From assembly GCA_964618895.1 (NCBI GenBank), contig CAZUDO010000010.1, positions 1 to 64,000 on the forward strand: a stretch of 64,000 bases of DNA. The letters run 5' to 3'. The DNA is from CAZUDO01 sp964618895 (lineage in GTDB: Bacteria; Desulfobacterota; Binatia; DP-6). Position 1 is the first letter of the stretch, and each line of letters opens with the position of its first letter. The position numbers and the translations under genes are program-made. The notes beneath the pieces were generated by a model, which made no database searches, was not told where the DNA came from, and saw nothing but the letters and a program-made list of their open reading frames with translations. Of the stretch, positions 57,846-64,000 are shown piece after piece.

Positions 57846-58391
57846 TCACGCCGCGTGCGGGTGCGGGCGCTTCCCGGCCGGATCGACGGTGCGGTCGCGC
57901 CGGACGCTCACCTGGACGCCGCGCGTTTCGAGCCAGGCAAAGTCGTTTGCGAGGCGCGCGATGGTGCGGTCGCTGGTGTCGGTGGGAACCGACATCTCGA
58001 GATGAGCGCCCGGCCCGGCGTGGAGCGCATCGGCCGCGATGTCTTCGGCCGTGTAGGGCGTGAGCTCGCCCGCCCGCGCGAGAACGCCGCTGCCGGCGCC
58101 GGACACGACGCGCGCCCAGACGACCGGGGTGACGTCATCGAAGGGCTGGTGGCGCGCGGAGAGGGTGGTGACCGCGTCCACGAGGTCGCCGTAGCGATGG
58201 ACGTCGTCGAGCAGGGATTCCGGAATCACGATCCCGAACTGACCTTCGAGAACGATGGCGAGCTCGAGCAGGTCGAGTGAGTCCGCGGCCAGGTCGTCGG
58301 TCAGCGAGACGTCTGCGGCAAGCTCGTCCGGATCGACTCCGAGGTACTCAGCCACAAGGCGTCGCACGCGCGGCTCCACGTTGTCGGACAT
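57846..58391 (-). CDS. Acyl carrier protein with ~100-residue C-terminal extension
   Basis: 181 residues from ATG 58391, behind GGAGG six bases upstream. Residues 1-82 are an ACP: 'YLGVDPDELAADVSLTDDL' and the phosphopantetheine Ser38 in 'AADSLDLLELAIVLEGQFG', 'IPESLLDDVHRYGDLVDAV'. Normal ACPs stop near residue 80. Here a second region follows ('VTPVVWARVVSGAGSGV', 'MSVPTDTSDRTIARLANDFA', 'RGVQVSVRRDR') with alpha/beta character that I cannot assign. No fatty-acid or polyketide genes are adjacent, so the acyl cargo is unknown. Confidence 0.8.
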   Translation of the reverse strand: MSDNVEPRVRRLVAEYLGVDPDELAADVSLTDDLAADSLDLLELAIVLEGQFGIVIPESLLDDVHRYGDLVDAVTTLSARHQPFDDVTPVVWARVVSGAGSGVLARAGELTPYTAEDIAADALHAGPGAHLEMSVPTDTSDRTIARLANDFAWLETRGVQVSVRRDRTVDPAGKRPHPHAA

Positions 58392-58647
58392 TCCCCACCT
58401 CCACGGACGCGCCGGACGAGTGATGACGAAGAGGATGCTGCTGATCGGGAGGCCTGGCGTGTAGCAGCGAGCTGGACCGCTGTGAATCCCGTAAAGGGGT
58501 GAAATGGCGCCGTCCATTGGTCGTAGTATCGTGCGCTCGACGCGCCGCATTAGATAACTACGTGCCGAACATGTCGACGACCGCCATCCCACCCCTTCGG
58601 CTTGACGCGCCTCGTCGAACTCGGTAAGTGCGCGATCTTCCTGCTGT

Positions 58648-58721
58648 GCCCTCGTAGCTCAGGTGGATAGAGCACCGGATTCCTAATCCGGGGGTCGTGC
58701 GTTCGAATCGCGCCGGGGGCA
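58648..58721 (+). tRNA. tRNA-Arg (anticodon CCU)
   Basis: Complete cloverleaf. Acceptor GCCCTCG pairs with CGGGGGC (one G-U), D-arm GCTC/GAGC, anticodon stem CCGGA/TCCGG with loop TTCCTAA giving anticodon CCT (AGG codons), and T-arm GTGCG/CGCGC around TTCGAAT. Discriminator A at 58721; CCA is not encoded. Confidence 0.96.
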
Positions 58722-58830
58722 TTCACGTTATCAACGAGTTGCAGCGCCTCACCACCGCCCGCGCTCACCGCTGCTACCGTATTGCTACCACTTTCGTCGT
58801 CGAGCGCCGCCAGGCCCATCACCGCCGGCC
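58722..58830 (-). pseudogene. Possible tail of a tyrosine-recombinase gene at the tRNA 3' end
   Basis: On the minus strand the sequence just outside the tRNA reads 'GLAALDDESGSNTVAAVSAG' and 'GGEALQLVDN' before running through the antisense tRNA. This recalls the variable tails of integrases that sit in tRNA genes. Only ~30 codons remain and no catalytic motif is present, so this is a weak call. Confidence 0.25.
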
Positions 58831-58871
58831 CCGGCCCGCGGACATCCGATGACGCGTCCGGAACGGCTCGC

Positions 58872-59522
58872 TCAGTCGGAGGCCAGGTACGCCCCCGAGG
58901 GAGAGCCCCCAGGCAGCGTCGTGGTCGTGGTGGTCGTGGAGCCAGCGCAGGCCTGCTGGCACACGCTGTACTGCCGCTCAATCCCGGCGGTCTGCTCGGC
59001 GGAGCATCCCCCCTGCGCGCAGGCCGCCAGCGCGCGCTGGCGACTGGCCTCGCAGACCGCCGCGCAGTCCCCGAGGTCGCAGTTCGGCTTGTAGCGCCGA
59101 ACCTTCCCGTAGTGCCGGACGGTGCGGAAATACGATCCGAACCCGCGCGTCCCCGAGAAGGAGCTCGGGCAGTCTTCGCCGGCGCCGCTCTTGCAGCACC
59201 CGCCGCACGAGCCGGTGGCGGACCGGCAGGTACCGACGAGCTCGCGCAGACGCTGCTTGGCCTGTGCCCGGCACGGTCCCTTGCCGGCCGTGCAGCTCGC
59301 CAGCAGGGCCTTCTTGTCCTGCTTGGCGCAGTAGGCGCAGGTCCGGCGGGCCTTGTTGCACGTTCCCCTGCACTTCCTCACCTCGCAGGCACGGCCGCAC
59401 TTCTTGTATCCGTAGCCATACCCGGGCCGGGGATCCGGCCACAGCCCGACCACGCCCGATGCCAGGGCGACGGTGAGTAGCGCCCCAAGAATGGAGAGCC
59501 GAAAAGAGGCCTTGGATGCCAT
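58872..59522 (-). CDS. Secreted Cys-rich protein with C-terminal poly-Thr tract
   Basis: 216 residues from ATG 59522. The N-terminal signal segment is 'LSILGALLTVALASGVVGL'. The mature protein has more than twenty cysteines in short spacings ('KKCGRACEVRKCRGTCNKAR', 'TCAYCAKQDKK', 'GSCGGCCKSG', 'CDLGDCAAVCEAS') and many Lys/Arg. It ends with seven Thr and Leu-Pro ('GSTTTTTTTLPGG'), the same linker style as the beta-helix protein at the window start. No family recognised; a disulfide-rich surface or spore-coat-like structural protein is possible. Divergent from the first sulfatase-like gene. Confidence 0.7.
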   Translation of the reverse strand: MASKASFRLSILGALLTVALASGVVGLWPDPRPGYGYGYKKCGRACEVRKCRGTCNKARRTCAYCAKQDKKALLASCTAGKGPCRAQAKQRLRELVGTCRSATGSCGGCCKSGAGEDCPSSFSGTRGFGSYFRTVRHYGKVRRYKPNCDLGDCAAVCEASRQRALAACAQGGCSAEQTAGIERQYSVCQQACAGSTTTTTTTLPGGSPSGAYLASD

Positions 59523-59589
59523 GAACCCTATTAGCCCAACACGAAGAAGCTTGACAAGCCCTGACGCAACCCAAAGAGAAGGAAATGCC

Positions 59590-60975
59590 ATGCGTTCCGG
59601 CACCGTCTCAGGCCGTCGACGTGCTTTTACCGTGCGGGCCCTGGCCACACTGCTGCTCGCGGGCGTCGGTCAGGCGGGCTGTGCCGGCGCGAGCCGCCCG
59701 AACGTACTGCTCGTGACCCTCGACACCACGCGCGCGGACCATGCGTCGGGCTACGGGTATGCACACCCCACCACGCCGGCGCTCGACCGCCTGATGGCCC
59801 ACGGGGCGCACTTCGTCGCCGCCTACACGCCGATGCCGACGACCGGCCCGTCGCACGCGAGCCTCTTCACCTCGCGCTATCCGTTCGCGCACGGCATGGT
59901 GAAGAACGGCAGCGTGCTGGCGGACGAAGTGGCGACGCTGGCCGAGGTGCTGCGCGACGGCGGCTACCAGACCGCGGCCGTCGTCAGTGCCTTCCCGCTG
60001 GCGCGCCGCTTTGGTCTCGACCGGGGCTTCGAGCACTACGACGACACCTTCCCCGCCGCCAGCGCCAGCGTCGTCGAGCGGCGGTGGGAAGCTTTCGCAC
60101 TGGCGGAGGCCTTCGATCGCCGCGCCGACGCCACCACGGATCGCGCGCTCGCCTGGCTCGCGTCCGCGAGCGGTCGACGGCCCTTTTTCCTGTGGGTCCA
60201 CTACTACGATGCCCACGCGCCCTACGAGCCCCCACGCGGCTACCGGCGCCGCTTCCGCGAGCGTGGTGGCGGCCGGCCGCGGCTCGCGCGTCAGGTGGCG
60301 GGCTACGACGGCGAGATGCGCTTCGTGGACGACCAGCTGGGCCGCCTGCTCGAGCAGGTCGACCGCAGGGGTCCCGCGGACACGGTCGTCGTCGTCGCGG
60401 CGGATCACGGCGAGGGGCTCATGCAGCACGGCTGGATGGAGCACGGCATCAACCTTCACGAGGAGTTGGTCCGGGTGGTGCTGGTGGTCTCCTGGACCGG
60501 GCACGTGGCGGCCGGCCGCGTCGTGGACGCCCCGGTGAGCCTGCTCGACGTGGCGCCGACCGTCCTCGATCTGGTCGGTCTGCCGGCGCTGAAGCTCCGG
60601 CCGGAAGGGCAGACCCTCGCGGCCGTCCTGACGAACGGCGACGCCCCGCCGGACCGCGTGCTGTACTTCCAGCGGCGCCTGTATACGCCCCCGGACCGGC
60701 GCGAATGGCCGGCCATGGGCGACATGGTCGCCGTACGTGCGGGCCCGTGGAAGTACATCGAGGCGTCCGAGGAGGGGGTGGCGGAGCTGTATCACGTTCC
60801 CCGGGACCCGGCCGAGCGCCGCAACCTCCGCATGCAGGAGCTGCCCACGGCGACGCGGCTGGCGGCCCTGGCGCGCGGCTGGCTCGCCGAGCAGCGGAGC
60901 CGGCACGGGGCCGTCGAGCCGCGCATCCGCGACGAGGATGCCGCCCGCCTGCGCGCGCTCGGCTACATGGACTAA
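59590..60975 (+). CDS. Sulfatase-like alkaline-phosphatase-superfamily hydrolase, lipoprotein (Thr at nucleophile position)
   Basis: 461 residues from ATG 59590 (AGAAGGA seven bases upstream). Lipobox in 'LLLAGVGQAGCAGAS'. Metal-binding start 'RPNVLLVTLDTTRADHASGY', second metal motif 'VVVVAADHGEGLMQHGWMEH', and C-terminal 'AVRAGPWKYIEAS' are standard for sulfatases. The active-site motif Cys/Ser-x-Pro-Ser-Arg reads Thr-Gly-Pro-Ser-His ('PMPTTGPSHASLFTSRYP'), so formylglycine cannot form; Thr nucleophiles occur in phospho-transferring relatives. Probably acts on surface lipids or glycans. One base separates it from the glycosyltransferase-like gene. Confidence 0.85.
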   Translation: MRSGTVSGRRRAFTVRALATLLLAGVGQAGCAGASRPNVLLVTLDTTRADHASGYGYAHPTTPALDRLMAHGAHFVAAYTPMPTTGPSHASLFTSRYPFAHGMVKNGSVLADEVATLAEVLRDGGYQTAAVVSAFPLARRFGLDRGFEHYDDTFPAASASVVERRWEAFALAEAFDRRADATTDRALAWLASASGRRPFFLWVHYYDAHAPYEPPRGYRRRFRERGGGRPRLARQVAGYDGEMRFVDDQLGRLLEQVDRRGPADTVVVVAADHGEGLMQHGWMEHGINLHEELVRVVLVVSWTGHVAAGRVVDAPVSLLDVAPTVLDLVGLPALKLRPEGQTLAAVLTNGDAPPDRVLYFQRRLYTPPDRREWPAMGDMVAVRAGPWKYIEASEEGVAELYHVPRDPAERRNLRMQELPTATRLAALARGWLAEQRSRHGAVEPRIRDEDAARLRALGYMD

Positions 60976-60976
60976 C

Positions 60977-62386
60977 GTGCACCGCAGGGTCACCATCGCG
61001 CTCGCCGGTCTGACGTCCCTCGCCGTGGCGCTGCGCGCGCTGCACCTGCACGCCATGGCCGACGTGCTCCTCGAGATGCCGCCGGAGGCCGGGATGGATC
61101 GCTGGCTGGCGATGCACGTCGCCGGGGCGGTCGGGGCGGGCGACTGGCTCGGCGGGTGGTCGGCGGACTACGACAGCGGTCCGGCGTACGCGTACTGGCT
61201 CGGCCTCCTCTACCGTCTGGGCGGCCAGCGCTGGATCGTCCCGCTGGCCGTGCATATCCTGCTCGGGGCGGCGGTGTGCCCGCTCGTCTACGTCGTCGGC
61301 CGCCGGCTGTTTTCGCCGGCGGTGGGTCTGCTCGCGGCGGCGATGGCCGCGCTCTACGCCCCGGCCGTGTTCTACGAGACGCTGCTGGTCAAGTTCTCGC
61401 TGGTCTCGTTCACGGTCGCGGTGCTGCTGGTGTGCCTCGTCCACAGCGACGGTCCCGACGCGCGCTGGGCGCTCGGTGCCGGATGCGCCTTCGGGGCGCT
61501 GGTGGCGCTGCGTGCCAACGCGGCCCTGGTCGGCCCCGTGCTCGCCTGGTGGATCGTCCGTCCGGCGCAGGGTGTGCGACAGGGAGCCGCCCGCCTCGCG
61601 CTCCTCGCGCTCGGGACGGTGCTGGTGCTCGGGCCGTTCCTGCTCCGCGACCGGGTCGTGATGGCGCGCGGGGGCGGGGCGTCGCTGTGGGGCATCCACT
61701 TCTACATCGCGACCCACGCGGAGGCCGACGGGACGTACTCGCCCGTCGACGGCGTGCGCGACGACGCGGTGGGCCACGTGGTCGACGCCCGGCGCGTTGC
61801 GGAGCAGGGGACCGGCCGGCGCCTCACGCCGGCGGAGGTATCGTGGTACTGGTTCTCGCGCGGCCTGTCCGCCATCCGCGAGAACCCGTGGCGGTACGCG
61901 CTTCTCGAGGCGCGGAAGCTGCGGCTCGTGCTCGCGGGCTTCGAGGAAGGCAGCTTCGGTGACACCTACGAGGACGCGGTCGAGGAGTCGTGGGTGCTCC
62001 GCCTGCCGCTGCTCACCTTCGGGAGCATCTGCCCGCTCGCGCTCCTCGGCATGGCGCTGGCACTCCAGCGCCGTGAGGGCGAAATCCTCGTCTGGGTGAT
62101 CGGCGCCTACGTGCTCTCACTGCTGCCGTTCTTCATCGCCGGACGGTACCGGTTGCCGATCGCCGTGCCGATGCTGCTGCTGGCGGCCCGCGGGCTCGTC
62201 TGGGTCACCGACGCCGTGCGCCGGCGCCGGTGGGACATGCTCGCGCTTGCCGGGATCCTGATGGCGGTGCTCGTCGCGGGGCTGCCGGCGGAGGCCGCCG
62301 ACCGTTGGAAGTTCGCCGCCGTCCTCGGCACGGGCGTCGTGGCGGCAGCCCTGGCGCGCCGTCAGGAGCCGCGATCCGCGACGTAG
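60977..62386 (+). CDS. GT39/ArnT-like membrane glycosyltransferase
   Basis: 469 residues from GTG 60977, just after the sulfatase stop. Acidic residues in the first periplasmic loop ('WLGGWSADYDSGPAYAYWLG') and about ten TM helices ('LGAAVCPLVYVVGRRLFSPA', 'LLAAAMAALYAPAVFYETLL', 'LPFFIAGRYRLPIAVPMLLL') match the PMT_2/GT-C fold that moves sugars from polyprenyl phosphate carriers. Acceptor unknown. Its 3' end overlaps the convergent second sulfatase by 25 bases. Confidence 0.75.
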   Translation: MHRRVTIALAGLTSLAVALRALHLHAMADVLLEMPPEAGMDRWLAMHVAGAVGAGDWLGGWSADYDSGPAYAYWLGLLYRLGGQRWIVPLAVHILLGAAVCPLVYVVGRRLFSPAVGLLAAAMAALYAPAVFYETLLVKFSLVSFTVAVLLVCLVHSDGPDARWALGAGCAFGALVALRANAALVGPVLAWWIVRPAQGVRQGAARLALLALGTVLVLGPFLLRDRVVMARGGGASLWGIHFYIATHAEADGTYSPVDGVRDDAVGHVVDARRVAEQGTGRRLTPAEVSWYWFSRGLSAIRENPWRYALLEARKLRLVLAGFEEGSFGDTYEDAVEESWVLRLPLLTFGSICPLALLGMALALQRREGEILVWVIGAYVLSLLPFFIAGRYRLPIAVPMLLLAARGLVWVTDAVRRRRWDMLALAGILMAVLVAGLPAEAADRWKFAAVLGTGVVAAALARRQEPRSAT

Positions 62387-64000
62387 CCGAGCGCCCGCAG
62401 GCGCTCCACGCGCTCCTCGGGGATCCGAGGTCCGACGGGACGAGGCGCTGCCGCCGCCCGTACCCGTGCACGCCCGTAGGCGGCCAGCACCGGCCAGGTC
62501 AATGACACGTCCACCTGCTCGCGGGGATCCTGCACCGTGTCGAAGAGGACGAAGCGGCGCGGCCAAGGCGTCTCGAGGTCGCGGATCGTCTTCCAGCCGT
62601 CGCCGACGATGGCGTCCTGGGCGAAGCGGCCGAGGCGGAGTGCAGCATACGCCTCCGCCGCCTCGTCCGGCACGAGCGCGGGCCGCCCGTCCAGCCCGGG
62701 GGGCCCCGGCATGCCGGCCAGGTCGAGCACGGTCGGCAGGATGTCGACGTGCTGGACGAGCCCGTCCACGACGCGACCACCGTCCCGGCCGCCCGGCAGT
62801 CGGATGAGCAACGGGACGTGCAGGACCTCTCCGTGGAGGGTCTGCCCGTGCCCGACGCCGCCGTGCTCCGAAAACTCCTCTCCGTGATCGCTGGTGAGGA
62901 CCACGATCGTGTCGTCGAGCAGGCCCCGTGCCTGCAGCGCGTCGAGAACCCGCCCGAAACCGGCGTCCGCAGCGCGTACGTCGCCGTCGTACAGGTCGCG
63001 GAGCAGGGCGAGGTCGCCGGACGCGATGCGCGCCGGCCGCGTCCCCCAGAGCTCGCGGCCGTTGTGCAGCGGACGCACGGCGTCGACGACGCGGGTCGCG
63101 GCGGGCACCGTCACGGCGCGGCCGAGGAACGGCCGCGCGTAGCGTGGGGCGGGCAGGTAGGGGAAGTGCGGGTCGGTCGCGTGCACGTAGAGGAAGAACG
63201 GGGTGCGCACCCGTCGGTCGAGCCAGCGGACGACCCGCCGTGCGAGAACGTCCGAGGGCAGGTAGACAGCCGGCCGGGTCGCGCCGCGCTCGGGGTAGAA
63301 GCGGAACACCGCGAACCCCCGGTCGAGCCCGAAGGCGGCACCGCCGAGGTAGTTGGTCACGAAGGCGGCGGTGACGTAGCCGCCTCCGCCGAGCAGCTCC
63401 GCAAGCGTGGCGACGTCGGCACGGAGCCCGTGGTCGGGGTCGACCGCACCGTGCGCCGGTGGTGTGCGGCCAGTCAGGATGGACCCGACCGCGGGCAGCG
63501 TCCACGAGCTCTGTGCCACGGCGTGTGTGAAGCGTACGGCCGACTGCGCGAACCCGTCGATGCGCGGCGTCGTCGGACGCGGGTACCCGTGACACCCGAG
63601 GTGGTCGGCACGCAGGGTGTCGATCACGTACACGACCACGTTCGGCGGCCGTCCGGCAGACGCCGCCGGGCGGGCGCGCGGTGGCGGCGCGGATGTCTCC
63701 TGCTCGCCGTGGAGCCGCAGGGCGAACACGTCGGCGCTGCCGTCGCCGTCGACCGAGAAGGCGAGACGCACCACGGCACCCGCGAACGCCGCGAGCGCGA
63801 CGCGGACACGCTGCCGTCCCGGCCCCGCCGTGCGGTGCACGTCGCCGGCGCCGCCACCCGGCTTCGCCGGCTCGACGGTGACGACGAGGGCGGCATCATG
63901 GACCTCGACGTCGATGTCGAGCACGGGCGCATCCGGCAGGTGGAGGAAGAGGTCCCGGGGCTGCAAGCGTACGAGCCGGACGGATACCGTCGTGCCCCGG
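62362..64000 (-). CDS. Second sulfatase-like hydrolase (5' end outside window)
   Basis: The frame is open to the window edge, so the start is missing; at least 545 residues are present. An N-terminal ~120-residue beta-rich region precedes the catalytic domain: 'PNVVVYVIDTLRADHLGCHG', 'TIVVLTSDHGEEFSEHGGVG', 'LHVPLLIRLPGG', 'PTVLDLAGMPGPPG'. The nucleophile region reads Trp-Thr-Leu-Pro-Ala ('AQSSWTLPAVGSILTGRTP'), again Thr instead of Cys/Ser. 'RLRALGYVADRGS' at the end parallels 'RLRALGYMD' of the first copy, so the two are related. Together with the glycosyltransferase they suggest a surface-glycan or lipid modification locus. Confidence 0.85.
   Translation of the reverse strand, partial: RGTTVSVRLVRLQPRDLFLHLPDAPVLDIDVEVHDAALVVTVEPAKPGGGAGDVHRTAGPGRQRVRVALAAFAGAVVRLAFSVDGDGSADVFALRLHGEQETSAPPPRARPAASAGRPPNVVVYVIDTLRADHLGCHGYPRPTTPRIDGFAQSAVRFTHAVAQSSWTLPAVGSILTGRTPPAHGAVDPDHGLRADVATLAELLGGGGYVTAAFVTNYLGGAAFGLDRGFAVFRFYPERGATRPAVYLPSDVLARRVVRWLDRRVRTPFFLYVHATDPHFPYLPAPRYARPFLGRAVTVPAATRVVDAVRPLHNGRELWGTRPARIASGDLALLRDLYDGDVRAADAGFGRVLDALQARGLLDDTIVVLTSDHGEEFSEHGGVGHGQTLHGEVLHVPLLIRLPGGRDGGRVVDGLVQHVDILPTVLDLAGMPGPPGLDGRPALVPDEAAEAYAALRLGRFAQDAIVGDGWKTIRDLETPWPRRFVLFDTVQDPREQVDVSLTWPVLAAYGRARVRAAAAPRPVGPRIPEERVERLRALGYVADRGS

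Noticed and set aside
58550..58981. Protein reading through the tRNA ('GAIRTHDPRIRN' segment)
   Set aside because: This peptide is the well-known spurious translation of an antisense tRNA-Arg gene, so the frame is not a real protein at that point.

Overview
The window is very G+C-rich DNA from a Gram-negative bacterium. It encodes a CusABC-type tripartite efflux pump, an OmpA-family lipoprotein, several lipobox proteins and secreted cysteine-rich proteins. Gene content (PDH E1alpha/E1beta/E2/E3, complex I pieces, PadR/ABC modules) and poly-threonine linkers followed by Leu-Pro fit an uncultured deltaproteobacterial-type lineage such as Binatota or a relative. That placement is inference only. 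Genes are dense, and many neighbours share ATGA, GTGA or TGATG junctions.

Layout. 1-5.8 kb: end of a beta-helix surface protein, a membrane protein, a frameshifted DinB gene, endonuclease III, a DUF4160/DUF2442 pair and a fatty-acid-hydroxylase-like protein. 5.8-11.9 kb: Cu/Ag RND efflux operon with a small Cys-rich exported protein. 12-14.6 kb: Phd/PIN toxin-antitoxin pair, geranylgeranyl-reductase-type flavoprotein, RNase HII. 14.6-28 kb: one long plus-strand run with the complete pyruvate dehydrogenase complex, both lipoate genes, and then a redox cluster. That cluster holds a NuoI-like ferredoxin, a rhodanese-MoeB protein, AorA-like and AorC-like electron-transfer proteins, and a split transketolase whose N-terminal subunit is fused to a MoaD-type ubiquitin-like domain. 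28-39 kb: TrmB, a transglycosylase, epoxide hydrolase, enoyl-CoA hydratase, a 34-bp perfect inverted repeat, two tandem 8-Cys secreted paralogues, a GH31 glycosidase, EF-P with an unusual tip, and a minus-strand operon (membrane protein, CinA, cupin, NTF2-like, nucleotidyltransferase pair).

39-52 kb: nuoB-nuoF-nuoG, a PadR/ABC-exporter locus built from two PadR copies with matching promoters, a broken DNA glycosylase, a siroheme sulfite/nitrite reductase and ompA. 52-64 kb: a DsbA-like lipoprotein whose CXXC motif is encoded TGA-Pro-Phe-Cys and followed by a SECIS-like hairpin (a likely selenoprotein), an internally deleted M48 protease, dnaA, an operon of ferritin-like, HTH, stand-alone Hint-like and family-5 uracil-DNA glycosylase genes, an acyl carrier protein with an extra domain, tRNA-Arg(CCU), and two alkaline-phosphatase-superfamily 'sulfatases' around a GT39-like glycosyltransferase.

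The two most notable signals are the MoaD-transketolase fusion inside an aldehyde-oxidoreductase-like accessory cluster that has no tungsten subunit (22.2-28.0 kb), and the UGA-interrupted DsbA gene at 52.1-52.9 kb.
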